This document shows, in pieces, positions 32,115 through 44,400 of a DNA stretch of 64,000 bases. The stretch spans positions 12,511,501-12,575,500 of the forward strand of contig NC_092604.1 in the NCBI RefSeq assembly GCF_047663525.1, written 5' to 3'. The notes below the pieces were generated by a model that saw only the letters and a list, made by a program, of their open reading frames with translations, did no database searches and was not told the DNA's origin. Source of the stretch: Anas platyrhynchos (Eukaryota; Chordata; Aves; Anseriformes; Anatidae). The first letter of the stretch is position 1, and the number at the start of each line of letters is the position of its first letter. A program made the position numbers and the translations under genes.

Positions 32115-35100
32115 TGTGCATGCAAATACATGTCAATACTGCAAACTTCTTCCATCGATTCTCTCAAACACTGAAAACCATGATGCTCTACTCTGTGACC
32201 AGCCAAAGCTAAAACCTCTTCACTTCAGTGCTACAGCAAACACGCACAGAGCGCCCCGCCGGGCCCTGCCCTACTTCTAACACAAAGGGAAACAGTACAA
32301 GTCGGGAATAAAACCGAAATAAACGGAATAGAATTTACTCCCCCATATAACCCCATTTCATTTTACAGATTTTAAATTATAGTTTTAAATAGAAGCTGAG
32401 AATGCGCCATAAAAATGAGCATTAAATCCATCGTAGCGATGGTGCCTGCTTTATACATGATGGGTGTACACCATCTTTTATTTCATTTACATTTCAATCG
32501 AACAATAGATTTGCAAAGAAAATGTCTAATACAGACGTAAAAATATTCACACTAGAGCTTCACAATCGGTTGTACAATTGACAAACAGGCCTCTTTTCCC
32601 AAACTTTCCAGCTAAGCAAATTTATAAAATGTAATCAATGCAACAAGAAAAAAAATTTCCTTAAAACTTCCAGGGAAAAGAATACGCAGTAAACAGTATA
32701 AATGCGGACAGCAGATGCTGCAAGCTAACCACAATACTTCTGAGTGGCTGTACAGTGGGTATGTGCAGTACAAATAAAAGCCACGTGTGTTGTATCACAA
32801 CTACCGTATAATGTACTTGTTTGCCCAGCTAAGAAAATGCATGCATTTCCATGCCTTGGATTAACTGAGATCTACTCTGGATAAATTGATGGGCTATGTG
32901 CAAATGACCCTGGCTTTTGGCAGTAGTGAATGCAGGCTCTGTTTTATTTCAGCTTTTACAGCAACCTCTTGACTGATTAAAAGCTTCCACAAACCTACTC
33001 CTCAAGTAACGGGGTGTAGCGCTACGGTTCGATACAGGGAATTTGGAATATTCACATTTGTTTTTATCCCATCACTGCTAGTTCTTTTCCCTCGTTGTGC
33101 TCCCTTGCAAGCAAAGAGATACAGTGACGACTACTGCCAATTTTAGCTGTTCATTTATACTGGAGAATTGGGTCATTTAAAAAGCACATTTGTGTTCTGC
33201 TTGCAGAAGAGGTCCCTCAATTAGAGGGAATTACCTAACAAAAGGGATTAAGCTACAACATAAATAATGGACTTTTACATACTATATGTCGATCATTTCT
33301 CATTTTGTTACACTCTCAAATTCAGCATCTTCCTTTAATAAGTCTAATAATAATGAAAAATCTGTTCACAAATATGATCAAGGAGCTGCTGGCATACAGT
33401 GTTTATGTACAGCAACAGGTACAACTTGACAACTTGTGCTTTAAGAAAGCAAACAGAAAACATGTTTGGAACTATTCTGAGTTTAGATAGTTATTTTTAA
33501 GTGTTCTTTCCTCCGCTGTTTATGACCGCTGTGTATTATTTTGTACCTCATCCAGCCTAGTACACTATTATACAAGAACAGCATTCAGCTCTTGAGTACA
33601 GGATAAATTAAAATCTCAATCATGTTATCAAAGCACTAAAACCTCCCAAATTAGACTTATACAATGAGCAATGAAGAGCTTATTTAACATAATCAGCTGT
33701 ATACAATCTTTCTTCTTTGAAATCAAGTGTCAAACTTTAGCGTCCCTGTACTAGACTACCAAGAACCAACGCCAGTTTGCTTTGCAAAGAGTCTAACCTT
33801 TCCTTTGAAGGGTCTAGTATACATTCTACAATGCAAAATCTGCATAAACACTAAGATTCATTTCTTGTCACCTGTTTACAGGAACAAAATATCAGTAGCA
33901 GGGCGATCACTCTGCTATAATTACACGTTAAGAATGTACAGATAACTACTTTTCACACAAGCATTCTCCCAGCACAAGCATTAGTCTCTATTAAGACCTA
34001 TGTGGGAAATGAGGCAAAACAAGGAATGAATCCAGGTAGTGAGGCAACACAATTAACTTAGATACTAATAACTCCTGTATCTCTTGCACGTGAAATCCCT
34101 GCTGTACCCCTAGTAGGGGTGGGGAAAAACAAACAAAACCAAAAATAATAAAAAATGCTTGTCCAAGCAAAGCAAAAGAGCCAATCTCTTTTCCCCAATC
34201 TGCTATGGGCCTTTTTTTTTTTTTTTCTGACAGCAAAGGCCAAAACCTAAATGGGAATCACTGCTATTAATGCACGAAGATTAGTCACTATATCTCAGTG
34301 TCAGAAAATAAGCCCTTCCGTAGCCCAAAGGCACCTGATTTGCAACTAGACAAATGAATACATACTTGTTTATATAGGGTCAAGGGATGAAACTCCACCA
34401 AAGAAGAAAGCCAGAACTAGGTTCCCACCTGTAGCTTCTACTTGTCAGGGCACTGGAGGGCATAGTTTCATGGCAAAAATCACATAGTCAGTGTTAAAAC
34501 TGCAAGACAAAAGCTGACATGCTATTTAAACCCCCATGTAACTTTTTGCCTTTCATTCTCTATATTAAAAATTTGAGAAAATAACTAGCCTCAGTTAAGA
34601 ACCAACTTTCCATATGAAGTGTATGGTCATCCTAGAGAAATACTATTATCATGGGACCTCCTGCTGCAGACAAGAGTATATAGATACATTTGTTCTTAAA
34701 TACGCCAATATGGTTGGCAGGAATATGTTAGGCTTATGTAACTTCACTGGACAAACAGGCAAATGTGTGTAAGCAGCTTATCCCAATCCCCCTCCAGCAG
34801 AGCACAACCAAGTTTTTAAAATTGCAATTTTAAAATTAAAAAGTTAAGGTAAATACACAATCAATTTATGTAGTATATATTCACCCTCAGATCATGCTGA
34901 AGATGTTCTGTGGAGTTCTGGTGCACAGAGGGCTCTTTCCCTGAGGGCAAATAAGGACTTCTCAAACCTTTATATTTTCTCTATTTTTGTAACAAAATAG
35001 CAATTTAAAATTTAAAAATCTTTTAAAAAAATTACATCACCTTCAACATGGAAGATCTCACTGTTTAAATATCCATGAAAGAGACATACTTGTTTGCATA

Positions 35101-35810
35101 TCTGTTTTGGAATTACATTGTACAGCAAATAATAGTATCTCAGAAGCATTTCAAAAGTAATATAAATTCATATTTACAGAATGGTCTTGGTATAAAATAT
35201 ACAACAATCATATTTATGTCTAACATTCTAAGTTAAATTTAACATCAATAGGAAATAAGTTAAGGTGACAAAGGTGGTCTGGTTCTTGTATCCATTCACT
35301 TTGAGTTGCAAGTGAAACAAAGCATCAATCTAATCCTAGCTATGAGGTGGCACTGGCTATAGGAAGGTACAGCAACAGCCAGAGAACACTAGAAGACTAC
35401 TTGACTGTTTTTCTACATACATTCCTTAACATTTGAGTATTAAATAGATGTGTAAGATCTTCCATACTGACACCAGAATATCAAAACTAACCCTTGGATT
35501 TTCAGGTATATTTACAACATAATTATTTCATGGACAGGTTCGTTAGGAGAGATATCAAACACCAATATTTACTTAGTCTAATCAGTAACCCTCAGGGAAA
35601 CGCCAACCCCCACCCCCCAGAAACGTGCACAAAACAGTTATCAAAATCTTACCCGACCACATAGCTGTGATTTTGTAAAATAACAACTCAGACGACCAGT
35701 AACATGATCCTCTTTAAGCATTTTGCTAGCAGGAAAAGCCCTTACATGCAGTACACCTGGTGAAAGATCAGCTTGGCTTAAAATATTCCAGTACAATTTT
35801 CAGAGTAAAC

Positions 35811-35825
35811 AACTTCACAGAAGTT
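35811..35825 (-). promoter_or_regulatory. Constitutive decay element (Roquin-binding stem-loop) in RC3H2 3' UTR
   Basis: On the transcript the sequence is AACUUC-UGU-GAAGUU: a perfect 6-bp stem closing a pyrimidine-purine-pyrimidine triloop. It matches the published CDE consensus UUCYRYGAA in every position. Roquin proteins bind such stem-loops through the ROQ domain and recruit deadenylases. Its presence in the mRNA for Roquin-2 itself suggests feedback. Structure and binding are inferred from sequence. Confidence 0.65.
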
Positions 35826-37087
35826 AATAAAACATAAAAAAAAGTAAAACTCGTCACAAAGAAAAGTAAGAGGACAAACAAGATAGTAATTATCAGGAGG
35901 GAGAGTCCTGCTTTCTTTTCTGAAAAAAAGTCAATTTTTAAGCTTCTTAAAAAAAATATGCCCAGGGCTCTACATTGTGTGTATTTATGAAAAACTCTTT
36001 TCAGTTGACATGTCTAACATGATTCTCAGTCACATCTTAACAGGGCATAAATTCATACACTTTTCCGTACTCTGAAGGTCAGATAATGCTATATTATTGT
36101 ATTTTCAAGGTCTTTGAAAATAAGTTGCCACTGAACAAGCAAAAATTAAACCTGAATACAAAATAATGATTAACAACATTAAACAAAAGGTAATAACTGC
36201 CTTAAATTCCCAATATTTAGTTTAAATTAAAAACAAAACAGTACAAAAACAGCAATACCATCTTGTTAGTCAGTGCAAACACTACATACAGGGTTTTCAA
36301 AGGAAAGCCAAGAGCACCTGATACTTTTTGCCAAGTCATCTGGATTCTATAATCTGCAAGTTGAGAACTATTAATAAAAAAAAAAATGCTATTACATTAG
36401 TGCATAACCTCTCAGAATGGTTGACAATTGTTTCATGTATAACTTGGGGAGATCAATACCTAGTACATTAGCTGGAGGACTTAGGCACTTGGTTTACTTC
36501 TGGTGACTTTACTTGGACAAGTAGCCTGTGTATGTGTATCTACAGTACTAAAGCAGAAACTGGGTGGGGGGATGGAAACAAAAAGCTGCAGCAAAGCACT
36601 GCACCACAGACCTGCAAATAACGCAGCAGTGCAAAGCTAATGGTGTGTTAACCCTGTAAAAAGTCTCAAGTCCAAATCCCCACCTCTCAGTCTTCAAACA
36701 GGAAACAATACTCCATGCAAAGTTCCACAACTAAGGAAAAAGCAGCTGCAACGAGACACAAGTTCTTCTCTCATGAAACAAAATAGAGACAAATAAGTTA
36801 GTTTCCTTTCACTAGATGTATCATTGTAGGATCCTGCTAGTTTAAATAACTGAGTTGTTAGTTTTCTACAGAAGCCATTTTAAACAAGAATGGCTCAGAT
36901 ACCGCACCGGATTGCTACAAACTCATAAAAAGCTGCTTTAAGCTTAAGTAAAACAATGTCCAAATTCCATTCATTTGTGGAAAGTGAACGCCTTACCCTA
37001 GTAAAGTAAGTTTTTTTTCTTCAGAATGCTAATGCGAGAGGGGCTTGAAGTATCAAAGAGTCCACAGGAAATGCATGACCCCAATAT

Positions 37088-37107
37088 TATTTTTTTTAAA
37101 AAAAATA
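37088..37107. repeat. 20-bp perfect palindrome, T8A8 core
   Basis: TA-T8-A8-TA reads the same on both strands and is followed by an AT-alternating run to 37136. It lies 87 bases after the RC3H2 stop codon, in the 3' UTR. Confidence 0.85.
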
Positions 37108-37193
37108 TACATTATATAATATATATTATATATATAAAAAGCTAGTGTAAATGCTTCCATGGTGTGGTCACAAGCTGGAAAGATGAATGCCTT

Positions 37194-37392
37194 TCAGCTG
37201 TTAACCATCCTGCCATTTGCAACAGGCTTTAAAAAGTCATTTTTATCCTCAGACATAATGTGAGCAGTTTTCAAAATGAGGCTGCCAACACTGACTGATG
37301 TGCTGATGGGCAGGCAGCTTGCATTGCTAACAGATGTTGTGATCGGCTGACTGAAGCAAGAAGTTACGGGCAGGATTGTTTTCTGCTCCTCC
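37194..37392 (-). CDS. RC3H2: RC3H2 terminal coding exon
   Basis: 199 bases follow a CTCCTCAG acceptor and encode [15 protein letters not shown] to [13 protein letters not shown], with TGA at 37194-37196. The tail is close to the mammalian protein apart from a few substitutions. Confidence 0.96.
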
Positions 37393-38372
37393 CTGAGGAG
37401 AAAAATAAGTTACAAATATTAAACAAGTACATGCACAAGTATCCGGAACTGAATTTCTGTGCATTAAATAAATACTGACAAACTCAATTTTAGCAACAGG
37501 AATAACATCTTACTAGGGAAGGGTATGCTCAAGATGTTAAATGCAGTCTGCCTCATTTTCAAGGGCTGCATTATACATTAAAAACTAAAGAACATGTAAA
37601 CCTAAAATAGTGTATTTTAAAAACTACCTCTCTATGGAGATTTGTGCAAACAGTCTGAAACTTAACCTTTTGAAATTTTTCGAAATTTCTGGCAACTATA
37701 AAAATACTTCTGCATTTTTTGCTTACTGAACATGTGAAAGGTATTTTTAACAGCTGTGACACGTTTCAGCATATATGATAACAACAATGTGTACAAACAA
37801 TGGTACCATCCTGTGACTTTCACATTTGTGACCTAACTTGATTTCTTAACAGGTTCTTCTCACTTCACCATGTATACACAATGCAGATGTCTACCCCAAG
37901 TCTGAGAAGGTATGTAGTTCATCCTTAAACAACCACACTTCAACTACTTTGATGCTGCTGTTTGTCTAAGACTGGCAGACACTGCTGTTTTGTCTAACAC
38001 TCACAGAATCACAAGGTCTTCACCTAAACTTTGTCTCTTCTGTTCCATAGATTCTTTCTGGTGCTGCTTTAGTGGATGCCCGTTCTCTACAGTTGTTCCA
38101 TTGAGCAGCTGATCATCTTGAGAACTAATACCTAGCTGTATATCCAGAATCTCCTACAGGAGAAAAGGAGAAATGTCCATCAACACTGTTGCTAACAACT
38201 TCAAATTCTCCTATTATGTTCCACTACATAAAGCTGCTGGAAACTGTCTCCATGTGACTTTTGATTTTTATTTCAGACTATTGGTACGTCTATCACATTT
38301 TTATATATAAGTGCTCATGTTTCATTTTTGCCTATCACTTCAGGTATCTCTAACATGGCTTTTTTTTCCCTG

Positions 38373-38424
<52 letters not shown>

Positions 38425-41400
38425 AATAATAATATTTTTTTTATTTTTATTTTTTTTAATAGAAGTAGTGTGATATAAACTGTGAATTCCTAAGAGGACT
38501 GAAATTGAAACAGAACTTTTTCCAGAAGCTCCCTAGCTGCAGGTGTGACCTCCTCATCAGGCATTTCAGGAGTGCTTTGACCATCTCTATCATTTTCCAG
38601 CTATAAAGCTGACATAAGAGGCAGATTACAGAAGAGATCATAAGATCATATCTAGATTACATGCTTATCAACTGTTTGAAATTACAGCTAATCCCAGCAG
38701 TTTAGGCACCATATTCTGTTTATTAGAATTCACAAGGGACACACAATTATTTGTCCTTACACAATTATTTGTATAAGAAGGAAGGAAAATAGCTTCCAAA
38801 TTCTTCAGTCCTTTTCAAACAAAGGATATCAAAAAGGAAAAAAAAAGATTAAAAAATAAAATGTGATCTTAAAAAATTAAAGATCACATTTAAATGTGAT
38901 TTTCAATGTAAAACATTCTTAAATTATAGCTTCAATGCTGAAGAGGAAGGGGAAAGGAACAGATTTCCCACGTGACTAATGCTATCAAAAAGTAAAGAGT
39001 AAAAAACTGAAAGCTACCACAGGAACAGTCAGCTGGCTTTTAACTTAGGTATTATTAACAGCCACATATTAACAGTATCTGAATAAGAAGTATGAGATCC
39101 CTAGTGTTAAAGTAAGATAAATGCTTGATATCAGTACAAAGAGTAAGACAAAAGGCTTTGCTATCAACATAATCTACTACTGCACAAAGAAAAAAGTGTT
39201 AATTTTTTTTTGACTAATTAATGAAAGGATCCAGAGACCTTTTTAGACACAGATTGTTAACTTACTTCTATTTGTTCACCCTGCCCATCGGGTTCATCTG
39301 TATCTAGGGCTGACAGCTCCAATTCAATGTCTCGATCTGGCTTTGCATCTGCACAGTCTTCAGTATAATCAGTCTAGAAAAGAATAAAATACTTTCTGTA
39401 AATATCAAGTTGGCTTTTCACCTGCTTCACACAACACTCAAATATTAAAGTGAAAACAGAAGGTGCATTTCTAGGACACAACAATTCTATGATACAAAAG
39501 AGCTAGTTAATCACAAAACTTTGGGCATAGGCAAAACAGGACACATAGCATAATCTGTTCACAAAGCAGTTATATAGACAACAAATACCGATTTGAAATT
39601 TCTGTAGCCAATTAACAGAAGTTTTAGATTTTTAACATGCACAAGTAGAGCAAAGAGAAAGTATCACATGAAGATCATTGGTCACATTCTTCCCATTTTG
39701 CAAATGGATGACTGGAGCAACAGCACAGCAGGTGTACCTACTTGATCTTGGGAAACAACTGGGTGTAGTAACAATAGCAACTTAACTTGCACAGAACAAA
39801 TTATAAATGTTTGGGAACATTAGATTTGAGAGGGTGTTTGTGTGTGCATATGTACATATATACACAAAAAAAAAAAAAAAAACACAAAGATTTGTTTAAT
39901 CCCAATTACCCCTTGCTTTACCTCACCATTCCTCAAATCAATTTCCTTGCTTAAAAGATTTAAGGTAAGGCGACTGCCTTCATCTAGAGAATTCCACTTC
40001 TGTTGCATGGCTAGTGCGTTCGCCTCTCTCTGAAGTAATAATGAGTTACTTTTGGCCTATGGAAAGAAACATACCAGTTATCTACAAGTATACTTAGAAC
40101 ACATTGTCAAACAGCAATATAAAATTAGCTTACAAATGAACAGCTCTCGCTCCAGATGGGTAATTATGTATTCCTTTGATGTCCAACATCTATTTTGCTC
40201 TGTATGTACTGACATTTACCAAGTCCACTACTTTATGCCAAAAATGGTCTTATTGATGTCAATGGAACAGGTCATACTAGCTGTCCTTATGTACCTGTAC
40301 CCCAGGAAGCACCGTGGTACTCATGCCTAGGTAACTTACTGATCACCTTGTTAATCGCACTATTTTCTGTAGGTTATATCAAGAATGTTTATTTGATTAT
40401 TTTTTTTTTTAAGCACATGGTATATCTGATCTTACCTGCTGTAATTCAATACTTAATAAATCTCCAGTGCTGGAATGCTTTCTGTGACCAGACAAATCTG
40501 TAACTATGAATCTGTCCCTTTAAGAGAAAAGAAGGTAAAACTGGGAATTAAAAGCAAGTTTTCTAAATCAAAGGACAAAAAAACAGTCTATCAATATCAG
40601 GTTTTTGGACAAACTACATGACTAAGGTACTACATGACTCTTCATCTTCATGGCAAGGGAGGAACGGGGTATATTAACAGTACCCCAAAGCATCATATGA
40701 AGCAAACATCCTTATTAGTAAGAAGTGGCAAGAAAACTTGAACTAGTCAAGATCAGATTTGGACATGATAGCTTGGCGGTACCTGACTAAATCTTTGATT
40801 AGGTGTCTCAATAGTAACATTGCTAGTAATCTGGTATTATTCCTGTATTTAGTATTAAAGACTACACAAGTTTTAACTTAGTTTTTCAAAGGCTTTATGA
40901 TGGATAGAAAAACTCTGTTGCTTTAAAAATTAAGAAGGTCTATTAGTAAATGTTTTTTAAATTACATTCAGGGATATTAAACATTAGCCAGCTACAGAAA
41001 ACACTTTTAACTGAGTATACCAAGGACAAGTCCATACCGTTCTGCGTAACGTGCTGATGAAGTGGAATCTGAGCCATACGAACTCCATCTCGAGTCAACA
41101 GCATTGACATAAGGGACATAATCTATAACAATTTAAGATATGTTTGCATTATCTTATCTTTTTTTATATATATATACACACACACATATATATATATCTG
41201 TTCTTAAGAAGTAGGACATACAGATATTTTAGTTTTTTACATCTTCATTGCTGTAATGAATATAAGCAAGAAGAAATGCTCGTGATATATGCTACGTTGT
41301 CAGTAGGAAGCCTATACTTGTACCTGATACACTGATGGGCTTAGTTGCACTTCCTTGGGAAGCAGTGGCCTGAATAGGATCTGTTGTGTGGTAACCTGTA

Positions 41401-44400
41401 CGGGATGACCTGGAGATTGCACCCCACTTGGAAATGATCGGTCCATCACTAAACGGGATTATAGGATCTTCTTCCTTTGCCCTTCTCTGAGTTTCAAATA
41501 AATGCACTCTCCTTTTAACATCCCCGCTGTCCAAATCCTATGTATTTAAGAAACAAAGAGATACACAGACTTGTTTGAGGTCATTCCTATAACTCAGATG
41601 GCGAATGACTTTCTGACTACTGTTGCTGAATACAGTGAAGAAAAACAGTTCCACTAGAGAGCCAAGATGGACCACGATGATTTCACTATTTCCTCTTAAC
41701 AGCAAACTGACCATAAGAAAGCTATTGCCAGTATTAGAACTATTTTTTTTTTCCAAGCTAGTATTTCCAGGCAGAAAATGGTACTGAAGGACCTTAAAGC
41801 AATAGTGGAACATTTCCTGTATTAGGAGGAAGTATTAAAAACACTTGAGAAATTATGAGATTTGGTTGTATGTTCTACACAGGGCATAAAGGTAACCTGC
41901 TACACTGTATAACAGAAAGTCTCTAAAAAGCATAAGCTCTCAGCCTTCCAAAAGTAAGCTGTGTGCCATGATTCATACTACATTTCTTTTTTTGTTTCCT
42001 GAAGTACTTCATTTTTTTTCCCCCACTCATTAAAATCAGATGATAAAAAGTTGATAAAAGAGACAGGATTGAGAAGTCAACATTTTTATCCCATCACTCC
42101 AATAATTAGAGAATACATTTAAAGAAAATTAGTGAATCCAATCAATTTATAGACCATCTACTCAAAACATTTTGAATACAAATTTGATTTAGAGGGATGT
42201 GTTATTAACATGGTTGCTTCAGATGTCTGAGAATTTTATTCCTGGCACTATGTCCTGTCACTGACATAAACATGTAGTTTGTTTACAAAACTGGGAAGAG
42301 ATACTCCAAACAATTTCAGATGGGCCAAGCTACTTTAAACTAAAATACTAAGAATAGAAGCTGTCAATAAAAGAAAAAAAAGGCTTGTTTAATCAAACAG
42401 AAGACACTTCAGCATGTAAGTATCATTACACTAATGAGATAACATGCAGAAAACCCCTACCATTAACACGGCATTTGAATTGGCAATCACATCCTTGGGC
42501 TCTGAGTCGATAGCATTTATACAAGAGCCAATAGTGCCACAAGACCACGGTGAATAGTGAGAGAGATGGTCTTCCTCAAATTTAGTTCCACTCAAATCAC
42601 TGACACTCTCTGAGAACTACAGAAAAGGGAATAAATAAGTAATAAATAAGAAAAACAGGGAATTCAGTCTTAAAATAAGAAACGACATTTACTGCTATTT
42701 AATAATATTATCTCAAAAGTCAACCAAGGAGGTATATCCATGTTCAAGACTTGACTCAGGGACAGCATAACCCATGCAACAATCAAATTTTAAACCAGTG
42801 CAGCTGACAGCTGTCCAAGAAGGGTAAGGCTTTCCCAGTACAAGTAACTGTCTGACCTGACAAGATAAGAGGCTGAAATCAGTGTCGCTATATTAGCAGC
42901 GGGTTTCTCCGTGTGATTACCTACAGTAAGTTAATTCAGAGGAAGCCATGCATTTTTCTTTACTGTAGAAGCCAGTGGCAGATAGAAGTACGACTCAGAA
43001 CACTCCAACCTGGATGAAGACCTAAATCCTGATATACCTTGAATACACCCATGAAAGACTTCAGGTATATCTACCTTTACAAGACCTATTCTGAATAATT
43101 ACAGTAGAACGCCTCAAATGTGAACAGTGAAACCAGTAATCTACAGCAAAGAGTGCTTGGTACAGTGGTTCTCATTCTCAAAGAATTTCTTGGATGCATT
43201 TAAGTTACATGTATAGAAAACAATGATTTTTTTCATTTTTTATTTTTACCCCCCACACTTAAAGCACACAATTCCTATTTGGTAAATTTCCATTCTTGCT
43301 TACAGAACTGTGTCGCATAGGTGCACAATATTCTGCCAGTATCTTTTGTCACTTTTAATGGGTATATATTCTCTGGGATTTGACAAGCATTTTTGCAGGT
43401 TGATTCAGTCTACACATCATGCCATAATGCCAATTTGGAATATGTTAAGGAAGGTCCTTAATGGAAAACAACCATTGTTTCCTATGTGTGGAGAACAACA
43501 ACAACAAAAAAACCAACAAACTCACTCTGTGAAATTCACAAAGCAAGTTCAACATAGTTGTATTTCCTTTAATGAAAGGAAATTGAATTGACCTCTTCGC
43601 TTTTTGAAGTTTTTCAGCAATCACGTTTAGCATCAGCTTAATAACAAATTGAATGTATTCATGATTAGATACTATTCTCCTCTTGCTAAAAGAAGAAATT
43701 CATTTTCTGAACAATAGATGGCAGAAGGAAAATCTTTACTAGAAATATTAAATGGCATCTTACAGAAACAGGAAGGGAAAATAAAGAAGTTCTTTGGCTT
43801 CCCACCTCTGTGCTGAAATCTACACTGAAGAGAGGAGAAGGTGGTGTTGGAGATGGTGTTGCCATATGAAGGGCTGACGAAACAAGAGGAGTTTTCTGCG
43901 TGTGGTATTGTGCCCATTGCTCTGGCTTCCGTCTTAACTGCTCATCGTAACCAGTCTTCAAGTGACCACAAGGCTCCTAGCAATAATAAAGATAGTTCTG
44001 TTTATTCTGCCATACTCTAACCAAAAGGTAAATACTCGCAGTAGACACACCTGGACAATGTATTCCCTTGAGACTGTAACTTTCCAGTGATATTACTAGA
44101 AGAATCCTGCAAGGATCTGGAGGAAAATCCAGTCCATATATGGTAAATCAAATCTTAAAATATGTAATGAACTCAATCAATATGTAATGAATTCAATCAA
44201 CCTGTACAGGAATTCCAGAGGCAGCACTACTCTGGTTCTATTCCAGATTACAGTAATCTATTTCACAGGCTCAATTTATTTTGTTTATAAAACAGAACAA
44301 AAACTTTGTCCAGGTCTAATTTCTTATCTCTGTAACCTCAACTAAACAGAGGAGGCCTATGCTAATTATTTACCAACTCTTCAGTAATGACCTTTAGAAT

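Larger units (their letters stand above)
32090..37193 (-). other. RC3H2 3' UTR
   Basis: About 5.1 kb of uninterrupted AT-rich non-coding sequence lies between the RC3H2 stop and the distal AATAAA. A long 3' UTR is also known for the mammalian gene. It contains a constitutive decay element at 35811-35825 and a 20-base palindrome at 37088-37107. Several internal AATAAA signals could give shorter forms. Confidence 0.65.
38154..39265 (-). other. RC3H2 intron with hairpin repeats
   Basis: This AT-rich 1.1 kb intron contains the inverted trinucleotide repeat at 38379-38433 and the 12-bp hairpin at 38859-38891. A 61-codon minus-strand open frame (38456-38641) has no recognisable protein character. 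Confidence 0.75.

Noticed and set aside
35527-35537. Near-miss decay elements (TTCATGGAC here and TTCATGGCA near 34467)
   Set aside because: The third stem pair or closing GAA is broken, so these do not meet the Roquin element consensus.
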